From Parabacteroides faecalis (GTDB lineage Bacteria; Bacteroidota; Bacteroidia; Bacteroidales; Tannerellaceae), in NCBI RefSeq assembly GCF_022809355.1, contig NZ_JAKZMM010000008.1, forward strand, positions 1 through 64,000: DNA of 64,000 bases, in the 5' to 3' direction. A program made the position numbers and the translations under genes. The notes beneath the pieces are model-generated. The model was not told the origin of the DNA and ran no database searches. It was given only the letters and a program-made list of their open reading frames with translations. Below, in pieces: positions 36,817-44,408 of the stretch. How positions within the stretch are numbered: position 1 is the stretch's first letter; each line of letters begins with the position of its first letter.

Positions 36817-37288
36817 AATATGTATAGCATGTGAATAATGGAAGTGGACTCAGGTCGGGCTGGACGACACCGTGTGTGGCAGTGGATATGATACGCTCCA
36901 CATCCTCCAGTGTCAGTTCTCCCTTGATTATTCTCTGACGGAAAGCTCCGTCGGTTGTCCGAAGGCTCTTGATAGCCTGTTCCAAGTCGTACTCGGCTAT
37001 CTGCCACACTTGCCCTCTCGTGTAGGGGAAATGATGGTGGATGGCCTTGACCACAAGCACACGGCTGAGGATGTCGGTCATTCTGCCGTTCCTGACTATC
37101 GTGTGGTTGCGGACAGTGGCGATGCTCTCAATCTCCAGCCATGTGCGGTGACGGTCGAGAAGATGGATAATCTTCATGTAAAGCGTTTCCTTCATCAGAT
37201 GGTCGGGAGCTTGTGGCATGACTTTGGCCTTTGTTGTGGACAACAGAATGGAGCGTTGTTGCGGTAGAACAGGACTGTCATCTGGCAA
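36806..37288 (-). CDS. Hypothetical protein with a possible helix-turn-helix
   Basis: This 160-residue protein may start at an internal Met around residue 24. Its middle reads HRTWLEIESIATVRNHTIVR and ILSRVLVVKAIHHHFPYTRG, then IIKGELTLEDVERIIS. It has no recognised family. It overlaps the membrane protein gene by 11 bp and follows the 148-residue gene by 9 bp. Confidence 0.5.
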   Translation of the reverse strand: MPDDSPVLPQQRSILLSTTKAKVMPQAPDHLMKETLYMKIIHLLDRHRTWLEIESIATVRNHTIVRNGRMTDILSRVLVVKAIHHHFPYTRGQVWQIAEYDLEQAIKSLRTTDGAFRQRIIKGELTLEDVERIISTATHGVVQPDLSPLPLFTCYTYYDK

Positions 37289-37297
37289 ATGTAACTT

Positions 37298-37744
37298 TCA
37301 AATGAAGTCGAGCAGGACTTCCTCCTTGGGCTTCATGTATTTGAAGAACCCGTTCTTGCAATGCAGACTGAGGTCGAGGCATACATCTGCCGACATGTGC
37401 TCCAGCGAGTCATAGATGGTCACTTTTATCTGGCTGACCATGCCACGCTCATCTGTGGAGCCGTTGACCTTGAACATCCGTCCGAAAGAAGGGTTGGAAT
37501 AGGCACAGCAGCTGTGTCCGAACTCCGTATGACGGCTTGGAATGTGGTGATAGAGGATTATCATTTCCATCTCGTCTTCGAGCATATCCATCACCTCCTC
37601 TATCGTGAAAGGGGTGTTCAACTGGAAAGTAAGAAGCACGTAATCGTCATACTTGACAGGCTTCTCCATCTTGCGCTTGTCCAGCAGTTCTGGCAACTGC
37701 AAAGGCACGACGGCAAGGAAATCATCGCAAAACTGTTCTAACAT
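37298..37744 (-). CDS. Hypothetical protein of the lipoprotein operon
   Basis: A 148-residue soluble protein with no recognised domain. It includes YVLLTFQLNTPFTIEEVMDM and YSNPSFGRMFKVNGSTDERG. It lies 24 bp after the lipoprotein gene in the same leftward operon. Confidence 0.5.
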   Translation of the reverse strand: MLEQFCDDFLAVVPLQLPELLDKRKMEKPVKYDDYVLLTFQLNTPFTIEEVMDMLEDEMEMIILYHHIPSRHTEFGHSCCAYSNPSFGRMFKVNGSTDERGMVSQIKVTIYDSLEHMSADVCLDLSLHCKNGFFKYMKPKEEVLLDFI

Positions 37745-37768
37745 AATCGTATTCTCTGTTTGGGGTGT

Positions 37769-38833
37769 TTATAATCTTGTGACATAAATCTTCATCATGA
37801 GCATGGGCATATCCGACAGGCGTTGCTTGTCGAGGTGCAGTTTCTTGGCCAGACCGTCCATCTCCTTGGGGAGCGCATCGGCTATTTTGTAGAGGTCTGC
37901 CTTGTCCTTGTCGGAGAGCACGCTCACGGAAAGGTCATCCATCGTCATGAACGGCTGCATCATCATCAGGAGGTAGGCGTGCATGGTGTGCTCGTCCTTT
38001 ACCCTGCCACTATTCAGATCCTCGATAGCCGCTTGTGCGTTGCGCAGCAGACGGTGGTTGGTGCGCATGGAGAGGTATATCATTGCATCCTTGTGGGACA
38101 AATCCTTGCGGTCGGCGGCACGGAGTATCTCCCGACAGCAGTGTTCGGTGTTTCGTATGATGTCACCGATGTCATCGTCAGCAAAATCCGGCAGGTATTG
38201 CAGGAAGGATTTGAAATACAAATGCTCTTCCTTGATGAAAGCGAGCAGGTCTTCCTTGCCGTGAATGCCTTGCTTGGCGGATTTTTGCAGGAACAGCAGG
38301 TAACGCTTCAGTACCGCCTGTTTACCACCTTTATTATATATAGGCAGGCTATCCAAGGAAGCGAAGAATGGCTGTGCTTCCTTCACGGCTTGCTGTAGTT
38401 CCTCATCACCAACATGGGAAGAGGTCTGTTCTCTGAGATAGAGCAGGTCGTGAAAGGTGCGTTGCTTAGACATCGCCATACGGCACAGCTCGATGTGGAT
38501 GGAGTCGTTCAACTCATGATATACCGTGAACGGGTATGAGTGGGCTTTCCTGACAGTGTCACGTGAGATGCACGATGTCACGGAATCGTCCAACACGCGC
38601 CATTCGTTGACAATCTTAACTAATGTCTGAATTGAGACCTTGCCGTTCTGTCGAAGAGTGGTCAGAAAGCCATGATACTCTCTGATGGCTTCATCGCTCG
38701 AATGGAACGACTTCGTGCCGTTTCCGTCTGAACATGCTGTCAGCATGACTACGGCAAACGCAGTGGCAATACAAATGGCAAGTCTGATACAGCCATGCGA
38801 GTTTGATTTTGCATTATGCAATATTTGCTTCAT
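37769..38833 (-). CDS. Putative lipoprotein, first gene of a leftward operon
   Basis: With the ATG at 38833 the protein has 354 residues and a lipoprotein signal ending VVMLTACSDG. A start at 38890 would place 19 extra residues before the signal, so it is disfavoured. The body is helical with no recognised domain (ILRAADRKDLSHKDAMIYLS). A -7 box on the minus strand at 38922-38929 gives it a promoter. It heads five leftward genes that include a membrane protein, suggesting an envelope-located accessory complex. Confidence 0.6.
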   Translation of the reverse strand: MKQILHNAKSNSHGCIRLAICIATAFAVVMLTACSDGNGTKSFHSSDEAIREYHGFLTTLRQNGKVSIQTLVKIVNEWRVLDDSVTSCISRDTVRKAHSYPFTVYHELNDSIHIELCRMAMSKQRTFHDLLYLREQTSSHVGDEELQQAVKEAQPFFASLDSLPIYNKGGKQAVLKRYLLFLQKSAKQGIHGKEDLLAFIKEEHLYFKSFLQYLPDFADDDIGDIIRNTEHCCREILRAADRKDLSHKDAMIYLSMRTNHRLLRNAQAAIEDLNSGRVKDEHTMHAYLLMMMQPFMTMDDLSVSVLSDKDKADLYKIADALPKEMDGLAKKLHLDKQRLSDMPMLMMKIYVTRL

Positions 38834-38921
38834 GCAATGGAGGTTGGTTTGTCCTCCGAAAAGTTGGGTTTCATATTTCATTGTTGTCATTATTTTGAGT
38901 CTGATTTTGAAATTGACGGTG

Positions 38922-38953
38922 CAAAGTTAATGCGTTTCAGCGATATATTTGCA
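38922..38953 (-). promoter_or_regulatory. Leftward promoter for the lipoprotein operon
   Basis: On the minus strand, TTG (38951-38953) then 21 bases and TAACTTTG (38922-38929). The lipoprotein ATG lies 89 bp downstream. Confidence 0.55.
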
Positions 38954-38983
38954 AGAATGACAGTAAGTTTAATCTTATTTGTG

Positions 38984-39077
38984 TATCATACTTGCGAGTA
39001 TGATTTTCAATGAAATCAAGTGAAAAGAAAATGGCAAATTATCGTGTTTAAGTATGATTTTTCGTTCAAGTATGATT
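38984..39077. repeat. AAGTATGATT repeats between divergent promoters
   Basis: Three direct copies (38996-39005, with G first; 39050-39059; 39068-39077) are spaced 54 and 18 bp apart, and an inverted copy lies at 38984-38993. The inverted and first direct copy form the palindrome ATCATACT-tgcg-AGTATGAT. The last copy overlaps the -33 region of the recombinase-like gene, so repressor binding is plausible. Confidence 0.6.
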
Positions 39078-39118
39078 GTTTCTCGGAAAAATAGTGTACC
39101 TTTGCACTTGATTTCATT
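39009..39118. repeat. 14-bp inverted repeats around the rightward promoter
   Basis: AATGAAATCAAGTG (39009-39022) and its exact complement CACTTGATTTCATT (39105-39118) enclose 82 bp holding the promoter of the gene at 39136. This could be an operator pair or an invertible segment. Confidence 0.55.
39076..39104 (+). promoter_or_regulatory. Promoter of the recombinase-like gene
   Basis: TTG (39076-39078), 18-bp spacer, TACCTTTG (39097-39104), 31 bp before the ATG at 39136. Confidence 0.65.
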
Positions 39119-39135
39119 TAATAGCGTACAACAGT

Positions 39136-39759
39136 ATGGCAAAAGTAGGTTACATCTTTATCGCCACCAATGGCGAAGAGTATGCAGAAGACAAGGCTTG
39201 GATGCAGCAATACGGCTGTGTTCAGGTGATAGAGGAACTGTCCGAACACGAGAGGCTGCGCCCGATGTGGAAGCAGCTCATATCGAGTCTGGAGCGCGGC
39301 GACGAGCTGGTGGTGTCGAGGTTCAGTAACGCACTGCGTGGCACCCGTGAACTGGCTACATTCATAGAATACTGCCGTGTGAAGGTGGTTCGCATCATCT
39401 CCATCCAAGACCGCATCGATACGTTTGACGAACTTTTCCCCGACACCAAGCCCTCACAGGTCATCCGTATGTTCGGGTCACTCTCTGAGGAGTGTGCCGT
39501 GCTGCGCAAGGCATCGGCACACATCATCCATCTGCAACAGAATATCCGGCCGCCCAAGAAGTCGGAAAGGGCACTGTCGAAACTGGAGCGTGAGAAGAAT
39601 ATCGTGAACATGTACAACGAGGGGCACAGCATAGATGACATCTTTGCCATCAGCGGCTTCACAAGCCGAAGTTCCGTGTTCCGCATACTCAACAAGCATG
39701 GTGTGACGCTGAACCGTGGACCTCATAGTGGACCGCTGAAGAAAAGGAATAAAGAATAA
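39136..39759 (+). CDS. Serine-recombinase-like protein lacking the catalytic serine
   Basis: The 207-residue length and layout match small resolvases/invertases: a catalytic domain (1-130), a long helix and a C-terminal helix-turn-helix (MYNEGHSIDDIFAISGFTSR, SVFRILNKHGV). Active members begin G-Y-A-R-V-S-T; here it reads GYIFIATNGE, so the nucleophile Ser is Ala and the nearby Arg is Phe. The later SRFSNALRGTRELATF block keeps one Arg pair. It therefore probably binds DNA without cutting it, and the repeats upstream could be its sites. A DUF3800 gene follows 16 bp later. Confidence 0.75.
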   Translation: MAKVGYIFIATNGEEYAEDKAWMQQYGCVQVIEELSEHERLRPMWKQLISSLERGDELVVSRFSNALRGTRELATFIEYCRVKVVRIISIQDRIDTFDELFPDTKPSQVIRMFGSLSEECAVLRKASAHIIHLQQNIRPPKKSERALSKLEREKNIVNMYNEGHSIDDIFAISGFTSRSSVFRILNKHGVTLNRGPHSGPLKKRNKE

Positions 39760-39775
39760 ACAAAAAACAGATACA

Positions 39776-40459
39776 ATGAATAAGACATTCAACATCTACT
39801 GTGATGAAAGCACCCACATGGTGCATGACGGTCATCCCTACATGCTTTTGGGATGTACAAGTATAGCATACACACAAATCCGCATGGCAAAAGATGCCAT
39901 AAAAGATATTAAGAAGAAGCACGGCTATAGTGATGAGCTGAAATGGACAAATGTCCACGAGGCCACGTATAAAGTCTATGCAGAGCTTATAGACTGGTTC
40001 TTTATGAATGACATGGAATTTAGGGCTGTGGTTGTTGACAAGAGTCAGATTGACGAGAAACGAGAAGACTATACGTTTAATGATTTCTACTTTCGCATGT
40101 ACTACCAATTGCTGCATCACAAGATGGACATGGATTATACATATAACATATATATGGATATCAAGGACACATGCAGTAGCGATAAGCTGGAGAGGCTCAG
40201 AAAAATAATGGAATACAACTCTTCCATTGGCAGGTTTCAGTTTATACGTTCACACGAAAGTGTCTTCATCCAATTGGCAGATGTTCTAATGGGAGCCATC
40301 AACTACAACCTTAGATATGAAAAGGGAGAAGTTGAAGGAAGGGTGAGAGCCAAAATGAAGCTGATTGAAAAGATAAAAAAACACAGTAATATCAGTCTCA
40401 ACACCACAACTCCCAAATTTAGAAAGAAGTTTAATTTGTTTTTTATCGCACTGAAATAG
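39776..40459 (+). CDS. DUF3800 protein (RNase H-like fold)
   Basis: This 227-residue protein carries the DUF3800 signature: IYCDEST at residues 7-13 (first acidic pair), ELKWTNV near 57-63, YNIYMDIKD near 122-130 and QLADVLMGAINY near 166-177. These residues form a putative metal-dependent nuclease site. DUF3800 genes are frequent in defence islands and mobile elements. It lies between the recombinase-like gene and a possible RNase gene that starts 3 bp after it. Confidence 0.85.
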   Translation: MNKTFNIYCDESTHMVHDGHPYMLLGCTSIAYTQIRMAKDAIKDIKKKHGYSDELKWTNVHEATYKVYAELIDWFFMNDMEFRAVVVDKSQIDEKREDYTFNDFYFRMYYQLLHHKMDMDYTYNIYMDIKDTCSSDKLERLRKIMEYNSSIGRFQFIRSHESVFIQLADVLMGAINYNLRYEKGEVEGRVRAKMKLIEKIKKHSNISLNTTTPKFRKKFNLFFIALK

Positions 40460-40462
40460 CCA

Positions 40463-40999
40463 ATGAGCAGTTTGAATATTATCAAGAAATACCCTGAGCT
40501 GCTGGAACTGGCATATCTCAGTGAACGAGAAAGAGAGCATGATCTTCATGCAATATTCAAGCGTGATATAGAAGATAACTGTCAATTCTCATTCAGAGGG
40601 TGGCGCATCTATCCTATAAAGACAGATGGCGAGATTGACATGGCAAGATTGTTCAAGCATCTTACCTGTGAAGAAATCATGGTTGAGAACGAAGACGGTA
40701 CGACTTATCCAAAGCGAGTATTCGAGATGGCTCGTTCACAAAGGCTTCATTGGATAAATCACCATGTGAGAGAATTGACACCAGACAATCTGGATGTATT
40801 TACCATAGAAGAGAGGGACGGCAAAAAGCGTAAGGTCAAGAAAACATACATCTATGATAAAGTGGAAAAGTATGTTATTGTCTTGGAACAACAACGTAGC
40901 AACGGATTCTATCTGTTGACAGCATACCATCTTAACAAAGAGTATGGACTAAAGGCTTTGGAAAAGAAGATGAAAAAGAGATTGCAGACACCACTATAA
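40463..40999 (+). CDS. Possible BECR-fold RNase paired with DUF3800
   Basis: A 178-residue protein. Its C-terminal half (FEMARSQRLHWINHHVREL, TYIYDKVEKYVIVLEQQR, NGFYLLTAYHLNKEYGLKAL) follows the pattern of Barnase/EndoU/ColicinE5/RelE-like nucleases in phages and mobile elements: a WI-x-x-H helix, a Tyr-rich strand, then FYLLTAYHL. The assignment is by pattern only. It is translated directly after DUF3800 and may form a functional pair with it. Confidence 0.45.
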   Translation: MSSLNIIKKYPELLELAYLSEREREHDLHAIFKRDIEDNCQFSFRGWRIYPIKTDGEIDMARLFKHLTCEEIMVENEDGTTYPKRVFEMARSQRLHWINHHVRELTPDNLDVFTIEERDGKKRKVKKTYIYDKVEKYVIVLEQQRSNGFYLLTAYHLNKEYGLKALEKKMKKRLQTPL

Positions 41000-41005
41000 A
41001 ACGCA

Positions 41006-41037
41006 AGACCCGAATTGCATCAAAGGCAACCGGGTCT
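41006..41037. terminator. Weak terminator-like hairpin
   Basis: AGACCCG/CGGGTCT stem (7 bp, 18-base loop) just after the 178-residue gene. There is no T-tract on the plus strand; on the minus strand it is followed by TGCGTTTTA. Confidence 0.35.
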
Positions 41038-41193
41038 CGAAACTCCTTCTATCTATAGATGAGCGCTGCAAAGGTACGAATATTCTTTGAAATAACGAAG
41101 GTTTTTCATTGAATTCTTCTCGATTTTAACATTTGCAGGGCAGTATTGTAAGATAACAGGAAAGAAAATAGCATAATTTTACAGAAAATCGTA

Positions 41194-41493
41194 ATGGAAA
41201 CATTCAAAGACGTTATATCAAGTGACCAACTTGTCTTGGTCGATTTCTTCGCCACCTGGTGCCAGCCATGCAAGATGATGCACCCCATCCTTGAGCAGGT
41301 GAAGGAAGTGTTGGGTGACAGAATCCGCATCATCAAGGTAGATGTGGACAAGTATGGGGTGACTGCAAGTCAGTATGGCATACAGTCTGTGCCCACATTG
41401 ATGCTGTTCAGACGCGGCGAAGTGTTGTGGAGGACGAGCGGTGTGATGCAGAAATCAGAGTTGCTGGCAACGATTGACCCGTTTTTAAGATAA
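41194..41493 (+). CDS. Thioredoxin-family protein
   Basis: This 99-residue single-domain thioredoxin has VDFFATWCQPCKMMHPILEQ with active site Cys-Gln-Pro-Cys, where most thioredoxins have Cys-Gly-Pro-Cys. The cis-Pro is in SVPTLMLF. It has no signal peptide, so it acts in the cytoplasm. As part of the rightward cargo operon it may supply reductant for a neighbour; none is identified. Confidence 0.92.
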   Translation: METFKDVISSDQLVLVDFFATWCQPCKMMHPILEQVKEVLGDRIRIIKVDVDKYGVTASQYGIQSVPTLMLFRRGEVLWRTSGVMQKSELLATIDPFLR

Positions 41494-41503
41494 AAGAGCA
41501 GAA

Positions 41504-42079
41504 ATGTCAAAATCTAAATTAAAGTCTGTCCTCATGTCCATGGACAAGAGTGAAATAATAAAAATGGTATTGGAACTTTATTCTGCACGGAAAGAGGCAA
41601 AGGAATATCTTGACTTCTATGCAGAGCCGAATGAGGGCCAGAAGCTGGAAGAGTATAAGCACATCATACGGGAAGAGTTCTATCCGAGCAGAAACAGAGA
41701 GCCAAAGACACGCTTCTCAGTGTGCCGCAAGGCATTGTCCGACTTCAAGAAACTGAAGCCTTCGGAAGATTCAGTCGCAGAATTGATGGTGTTCTATATG
41801 GAGAATGCCTGTCAGTTCACTTATGACTATGGAGACATGTGGGAGCAATTCTATGATTCTGTTGAGAGTAATTTCGACAAGACATTGCGCCACATCGTGC
41901 TTTATGACCTTTGGGACAAGTATGATTCCCGAATCAAGCAATGCCTTCGTTGGGCAAGCCCTTGTGGATGGGGATTTCCTGACGCACTGAATGATATGTA
42001 TGAGGAAATGAAGGCGCAAAATGAGGAACTCCGAAAGAAATACAGGAATTTCAAGATGCCCATCAACGCTGATTATTAA
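41504..42079 (+). CDS. DUF6155-type hypothetical protein
   Basis: This 191-residue helical protein begins MSKSKLKSVLMSMDKSEIIK and has EYLDFYAEPNEGQKLEEYKH, resembling the DUF6155 family known only from genome surveys. It starts 10 bp after the thioredoxin gene. Function unknown. Confidence 0.6.
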   Translation: MSKSKLKSVLMSMDKSEIIKMVLELYSARKEAKEYLDFYAEPNEGQKLEEYKHIIREEFYPSRNREPKTRFSVCRKALSDFKKLKPSEDSVAELMVFYMENACQFTYDYGDMWEQFYDSVESNFDKTLRHIVLYDLWDKYDSRIKQCLRWASPCGWGFPDALNDMYEEMKAQNEELRKKYRNFKMPINADY

Positions 42080-42093
42080 ACGAATATACTCAA

Positions 42094-42339
42094 ATGGGGA
42101 AACCAAAGAAAAAACATAAGAAAGCGAAACAACTGCCCTTAAGCAAAGAAGAGCAGATTTTTCAAGCGGCAAGAGACCTTGCAGCTGAAATTGGCATATC
42201 CTATTCTGAGGCATTTGGGTTTACTTTGGGCATAAAGGACGTAACGTATGGTTGGGAAGAAGACTATACGGAAGAAGAGTTTCAGGCACTGATTGACCAC
42301 GCTGTGGGAGACACTGATTATGAGCACACCCTCTATTGA
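42094..42339 (+). CDS. Small Lys/Glu-rich hypothetical protein
   Basis: An 81-residue protein with a basic start (GKPKKKHKKAKQL) and an acidic end. It starts 14 bp after the DUF6155 gene and overlaps the next gene by 20 bp. No family recognised. Confidence 0.5.
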   Translation: MGKPKKKHKKAKQLPLSKEEQIFQAARDLAAEIGISYSEAFGFTLGIKDVTYGWEEDYTEEEFQALIDHAVGDTDYEHTLY

Positions 42340-42523
42340 ATCATCTACACGAGAGGAACGTTTGGATTACGTTCTGAATGAATGGAGATGTCTGCACAAC
42401 TGTGAGCTGTGCGGTAAGTGCCATATTCTGAAAGGCAGAAGCGAAGAAATACTCTATGCAGACTATATAGACGGCAAGCGGTCATATATGGATATAACAT
42501 TAGAAATCAGAAGCAACAGATAA
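42320..42523 (+). CDS. Small Cys-rich protein, possible metal binder
   Basis: With the ATG at 42320 the protein has 67 residues and contains C-x-x-x-x-C-x-x-C (RCLHNCELCGKCHILKGR), which could hold zinc or an iron-sulphur cluster. The last base of its stop is the first base of the next ATG, so translation is coupled. An upstream ATG at 42293 is less likely because it deepens the overlap with the previous gene. Confidence 0.5.
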   Translation: MSTPSIESSTREERLDYVLNEWRCLHNCELCGKCHILKGRSEEILYADYIDGKRSYMDITLEIRSNR

Positions 42524-42960
42524 TGATGTCACAGAAATACATATATCCATCGTTGTTCCAAGAGGAAGAGCCGCAAGAAAGCGTTCCTGGTGATAAGAAA
42601 GAGTATGACCTGACGAATCTCTTTGAGAGATTGGCAAAGTCTGATTTTCGCAGCCGGTTCCATCTGTCCAAGCAAGACAGGGAGTATGTAATGGAAAAGG
42701 GATTGCCGACGATACGAAAACACGCAGAGGACTTTGTGGCAAAAAGACTTGCTCCGGCTGTCATACCGAACGACGGCAAGCAGACTCCCATGCGTGGGCA
42801 TCCTGTTTTCCTGGCTCAACATGCCACTGGCTGTTGTTGCCGGGGATGCTTCTTCAAGTGGCATCACATCTCAGCAGGCAGGGCACTGACCAAGGAAGAA
42901 CAGGAATATGCTGTTGCCGTATTGATGGCATGGATTGAAAAACAGATGAATAAAGGATGA
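42523..42960 (+). CDS. DUF4186 protein
   Basis: This 145-residue protein matches DUF4186: LFERLAKSDFRSRFHLS, KHAEDFVAKRLAPAVIPNDG, TPMRGHPVFLAQHATGCCC, RGCFFKWHHI and MAWIEKQM. The conserved His and Cys residues in HATGCCCRGC and KWHH suggest a metal site. Function unknown. Two ATG codons stand at 42523 and 42526; the gene before ends in the first. It overlaps the next gene by 4 bp. Confidence 0.85.
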   Translation: MMSQKYIYPSLFQEEEPQESVPGDKKEYDLTNLFERLAKSDFRSRFHLSKQDREYVMEKGLPTIRKHAEDFVAKRLAPAVIPNDGKQTPMRGHPVFLAQHATGCCCRGCFFKWHHISAGRALTKEEQEYAVAVLMAWIEKQMNKG

Positions 42961-43163
42961 AGATAGAAGAAGCCATAGTATATGTGATGGTAAAGCGAAA
43001 TGGCGGCATGACAACCGACCAGATTGCCGATGCCATCAATCGTCATAGGCTGCACCTGAGAAAGGACGGTCAGCCTGTGACAAGCAAGCAGGTGTATGCA
43101 ACAATCTGCCGTTTCCCTGAAATGTTCACAAAAGAAGCTGGCAGAATCATGTTAATGATATGA
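42957..43163 (+). CDS. Small winged-helix-like protein
   Basis: This 68-residue protein reads as a single winged helix: IEEAIVYVMVKRNGGMTTDQ, IADAINRHRL, then TSKQVYATICRFPEMF, as in HARE-HTH and related small domains. It overlaps the DUF4186 gene by 4 bp. Possibly a DNA-binding regulator of the operon. Confidence 0.5.
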   Translation: MKIEEAIVYVMVKRNGGMTTDQIADAINRHRLHLRKDGQPVTSKQVYATICRFPEMFTKEAGRIMLMI

Positions 43164-43172
43164 CGTAACGAT

Positions 43173-43409
43173 ATGACAATAGATACAACCAACATGTGCT
43201 CACACCTTCAGAAGAAGTTGTTTGAACCAGAAGGTGTGTATTATCCTATATGGCAAGCCATGCAGGATGATGAGACCTTGACAGCAGTGGTACGAAGCAG
43301 ACAGCTGCACATCTACAGAAACGGGAAGAAAATTCTCGTTCTGGCAGGTAAGGCACAACCGAAGATTATAAGGGAAGACAAAATACAAGAGTTAATAACA
43401 AGATTATAA
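43173..43409 (+). CDS. Small hypothetical protein
   Basis: A 78-residue protein with SRQLHIYRNGKKILVLAGKA, a beta-rich stretch, and no recognised family. It lies between two small winged-helix genes (9 and 24 bp away) in the same operon. Confidence 0.5.
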   Translation: MTIDTTNMCSHLQKKLFEPEGVYYPIWQAMQDDETLTAVVRSRQLHIYRNGKKILVLAGKAQPKIIREDKIQELITRL

Positions 43410-43433
43410 ACAAAACATCAAATCATCAAAACA

Positions 43434-43613
43434 ATGGACGCAAAAGAAAAAGTATTGGCAACAATGAAAGAGGCTGGTCAGCCTCTCAACGCAGGTAAAA
43501 TCGCAGAACTCAGCGGTCTCGACCGCAAAGAGGTAGATGCAGCCATGAAGCAGCTGAAAGCAGAGGGTGCAATCGTCTCTCCTGTGCGTTGCAAATGGGC
43601 ACCTGCAGAGTAA
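43434..43613 (+). CDS. 59-residue winged-helix protein
   Basis: This short gene encodes a compact winged helix: [55 protein letters not shown]. The pattern (helix 1, helix 2 at [10 protein letters not shown], recognition helix at [12 protein letters not shown], wing at GAIVSP) is very clear for its size. It ends the rightward operon and is followed by a strong terminator. It may bind DNA and regulate the element. Confidence 0.75.
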   Translation: MDAKEKVLATMKEAGQPLNAGKIAELSGLDRKEVDAAMKQLKAEGAIVSPVRCKWAPAE

Positions 43614-43616
43614 GGT

Positions 43617-43660
43617 TTATACTGCTGTCTTGAAATATAGGCAGCAGTATCTTTATTTTT
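43617..43660 (+). terminator. Terminator of the rightward cargo operon
   Basis: Stem ATACTGCTG/CAGCAGTAT (9 bp, 14-base loop) followed by CTTTATTTTTAT, just after the winged-helix gene stop. Confidence 0.8.
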
Positions 43661-43778
43661 ATCAAAATGTTAAGGTGAGGAATCTGAATATCCTTGCCTA
43701 CGGACACAATTATCCGCTGCATCTTTTTGGGGTAAGGTGCAGACGTATGGCTGTCAGCGTATCTTGGTTTAAAGACGC

Positions 43779-43898
43779 TTAGCGGTCACGGCGGAAGTCG
43801 TTTCGTCTCTCTCCGCCGAACAAAGCTCTGAGCACATTGCCCAAAGCTCCGAACACGAAGTAGCAAACGATGATTGCAACAATATCGTCCATAAGCAT
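43779..43898 (-). CDS. 39-residue membrane peptide
   Basis: A short leftward gene gives one hydrophobic helix (DIVAIIVCYFVFGALGNVLR) and a strongly basic tail (FGGERRNDFRRDR). It starts 15 bp after the SLOG gene stop in the same direction, which supports expression as the third gene of that operon. The single-helix, basic-tail form is shared by many small inhibitors and toxins, but no function can be given. Confidence 0.45.
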   Translation of the reverse strand: MLMDDIVAIIVCYFVFGALGNVLRALFGGERRNDFRRDR

Positions 43899-43913
43899 TT
43901 TCTGTTTTATGGG

Positions 43914-44405
43914 TTATACACTATTATGAAGATTCACTATGTCCAATCCCTGCCTCTTGGCTTCTCTGACGGTGTAGAACGTGCCGCCCTTGGGATTGCC
44001 ATCGAAGTAGGCTATGAGACGTGAACTGCGGTTGACCATATAGTCGTTGCGCCTCAGAAGGCAGCCATTGTAGTATTGCTCGCTCAATACGACCACGTCA
44101 TCCACGATGCGCAGGATGGCATCATACTTGGCTTGCTCTTCCTTGCTCCACCGGTCAGACTGACCACGGAACGGCACAACGGCTATCACCTGCAAGTCCT
44201 TCAACTCGCATTGCAACGAAAGGGCGGCTTCTGCCGCCAGCAGGTCAAATCCCATTGCCATGCCACAATAGAAATACCGGTAGCCGTCGGCATACGCCTT
44301 GGCTATCTCCGATTTGAGACATTGCTTCAACTCCCTCCGCTTGGCGAAAGGTACGCTGCGGTGTCCGCTGAAGCATACGGACACTGCCTTGTCGTACTTT
44401 GTCAT
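43914..44405 (-). CDS. SLOG-family (DUF1273/YpsA-like) nucleotide-binding protein
   Basis: This 163-residue protein has the SLOG marks: CFSGHRSVPF at residues 9-18, a Rossmann-like YRYFYCGMAMGFDLLAAEAA (the G-x-A-x-G-x-D nucleotide loop) and LIAYFDGNPKGGTFYTVREA. SLOG proteins bind or process nucleotides and several take part in defence. The gene lies 3 bp after a phosphoribosyltransferase gene, which suggests a nucleotide-handling pair. Confidence 0.8.
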   Translation of the reverse strand: MTKYDKAVSVCFSGHRSVPFAKRRELKQCLKSEIAKAYADGYRYFYCGMAMGFDLLAAEAALSLQCELKDLQVIAVVPFRGQSDRWSKEEQAKYDAILRIVDDVVVLSEQYYNGCLLRRNDYMVNRSSRLIAYFDGNPKGGTFYTVREAKRQGLDIVNLHNSV

Positions 44406-44408
44406 ACT

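Noticed and set aside
41060-41095. Leftward TACCTTTG box suggesting an antisense RNA over the gene at 40463
   Set aside because: Only one box and a weak hairpin support it; too little to report as a feature.
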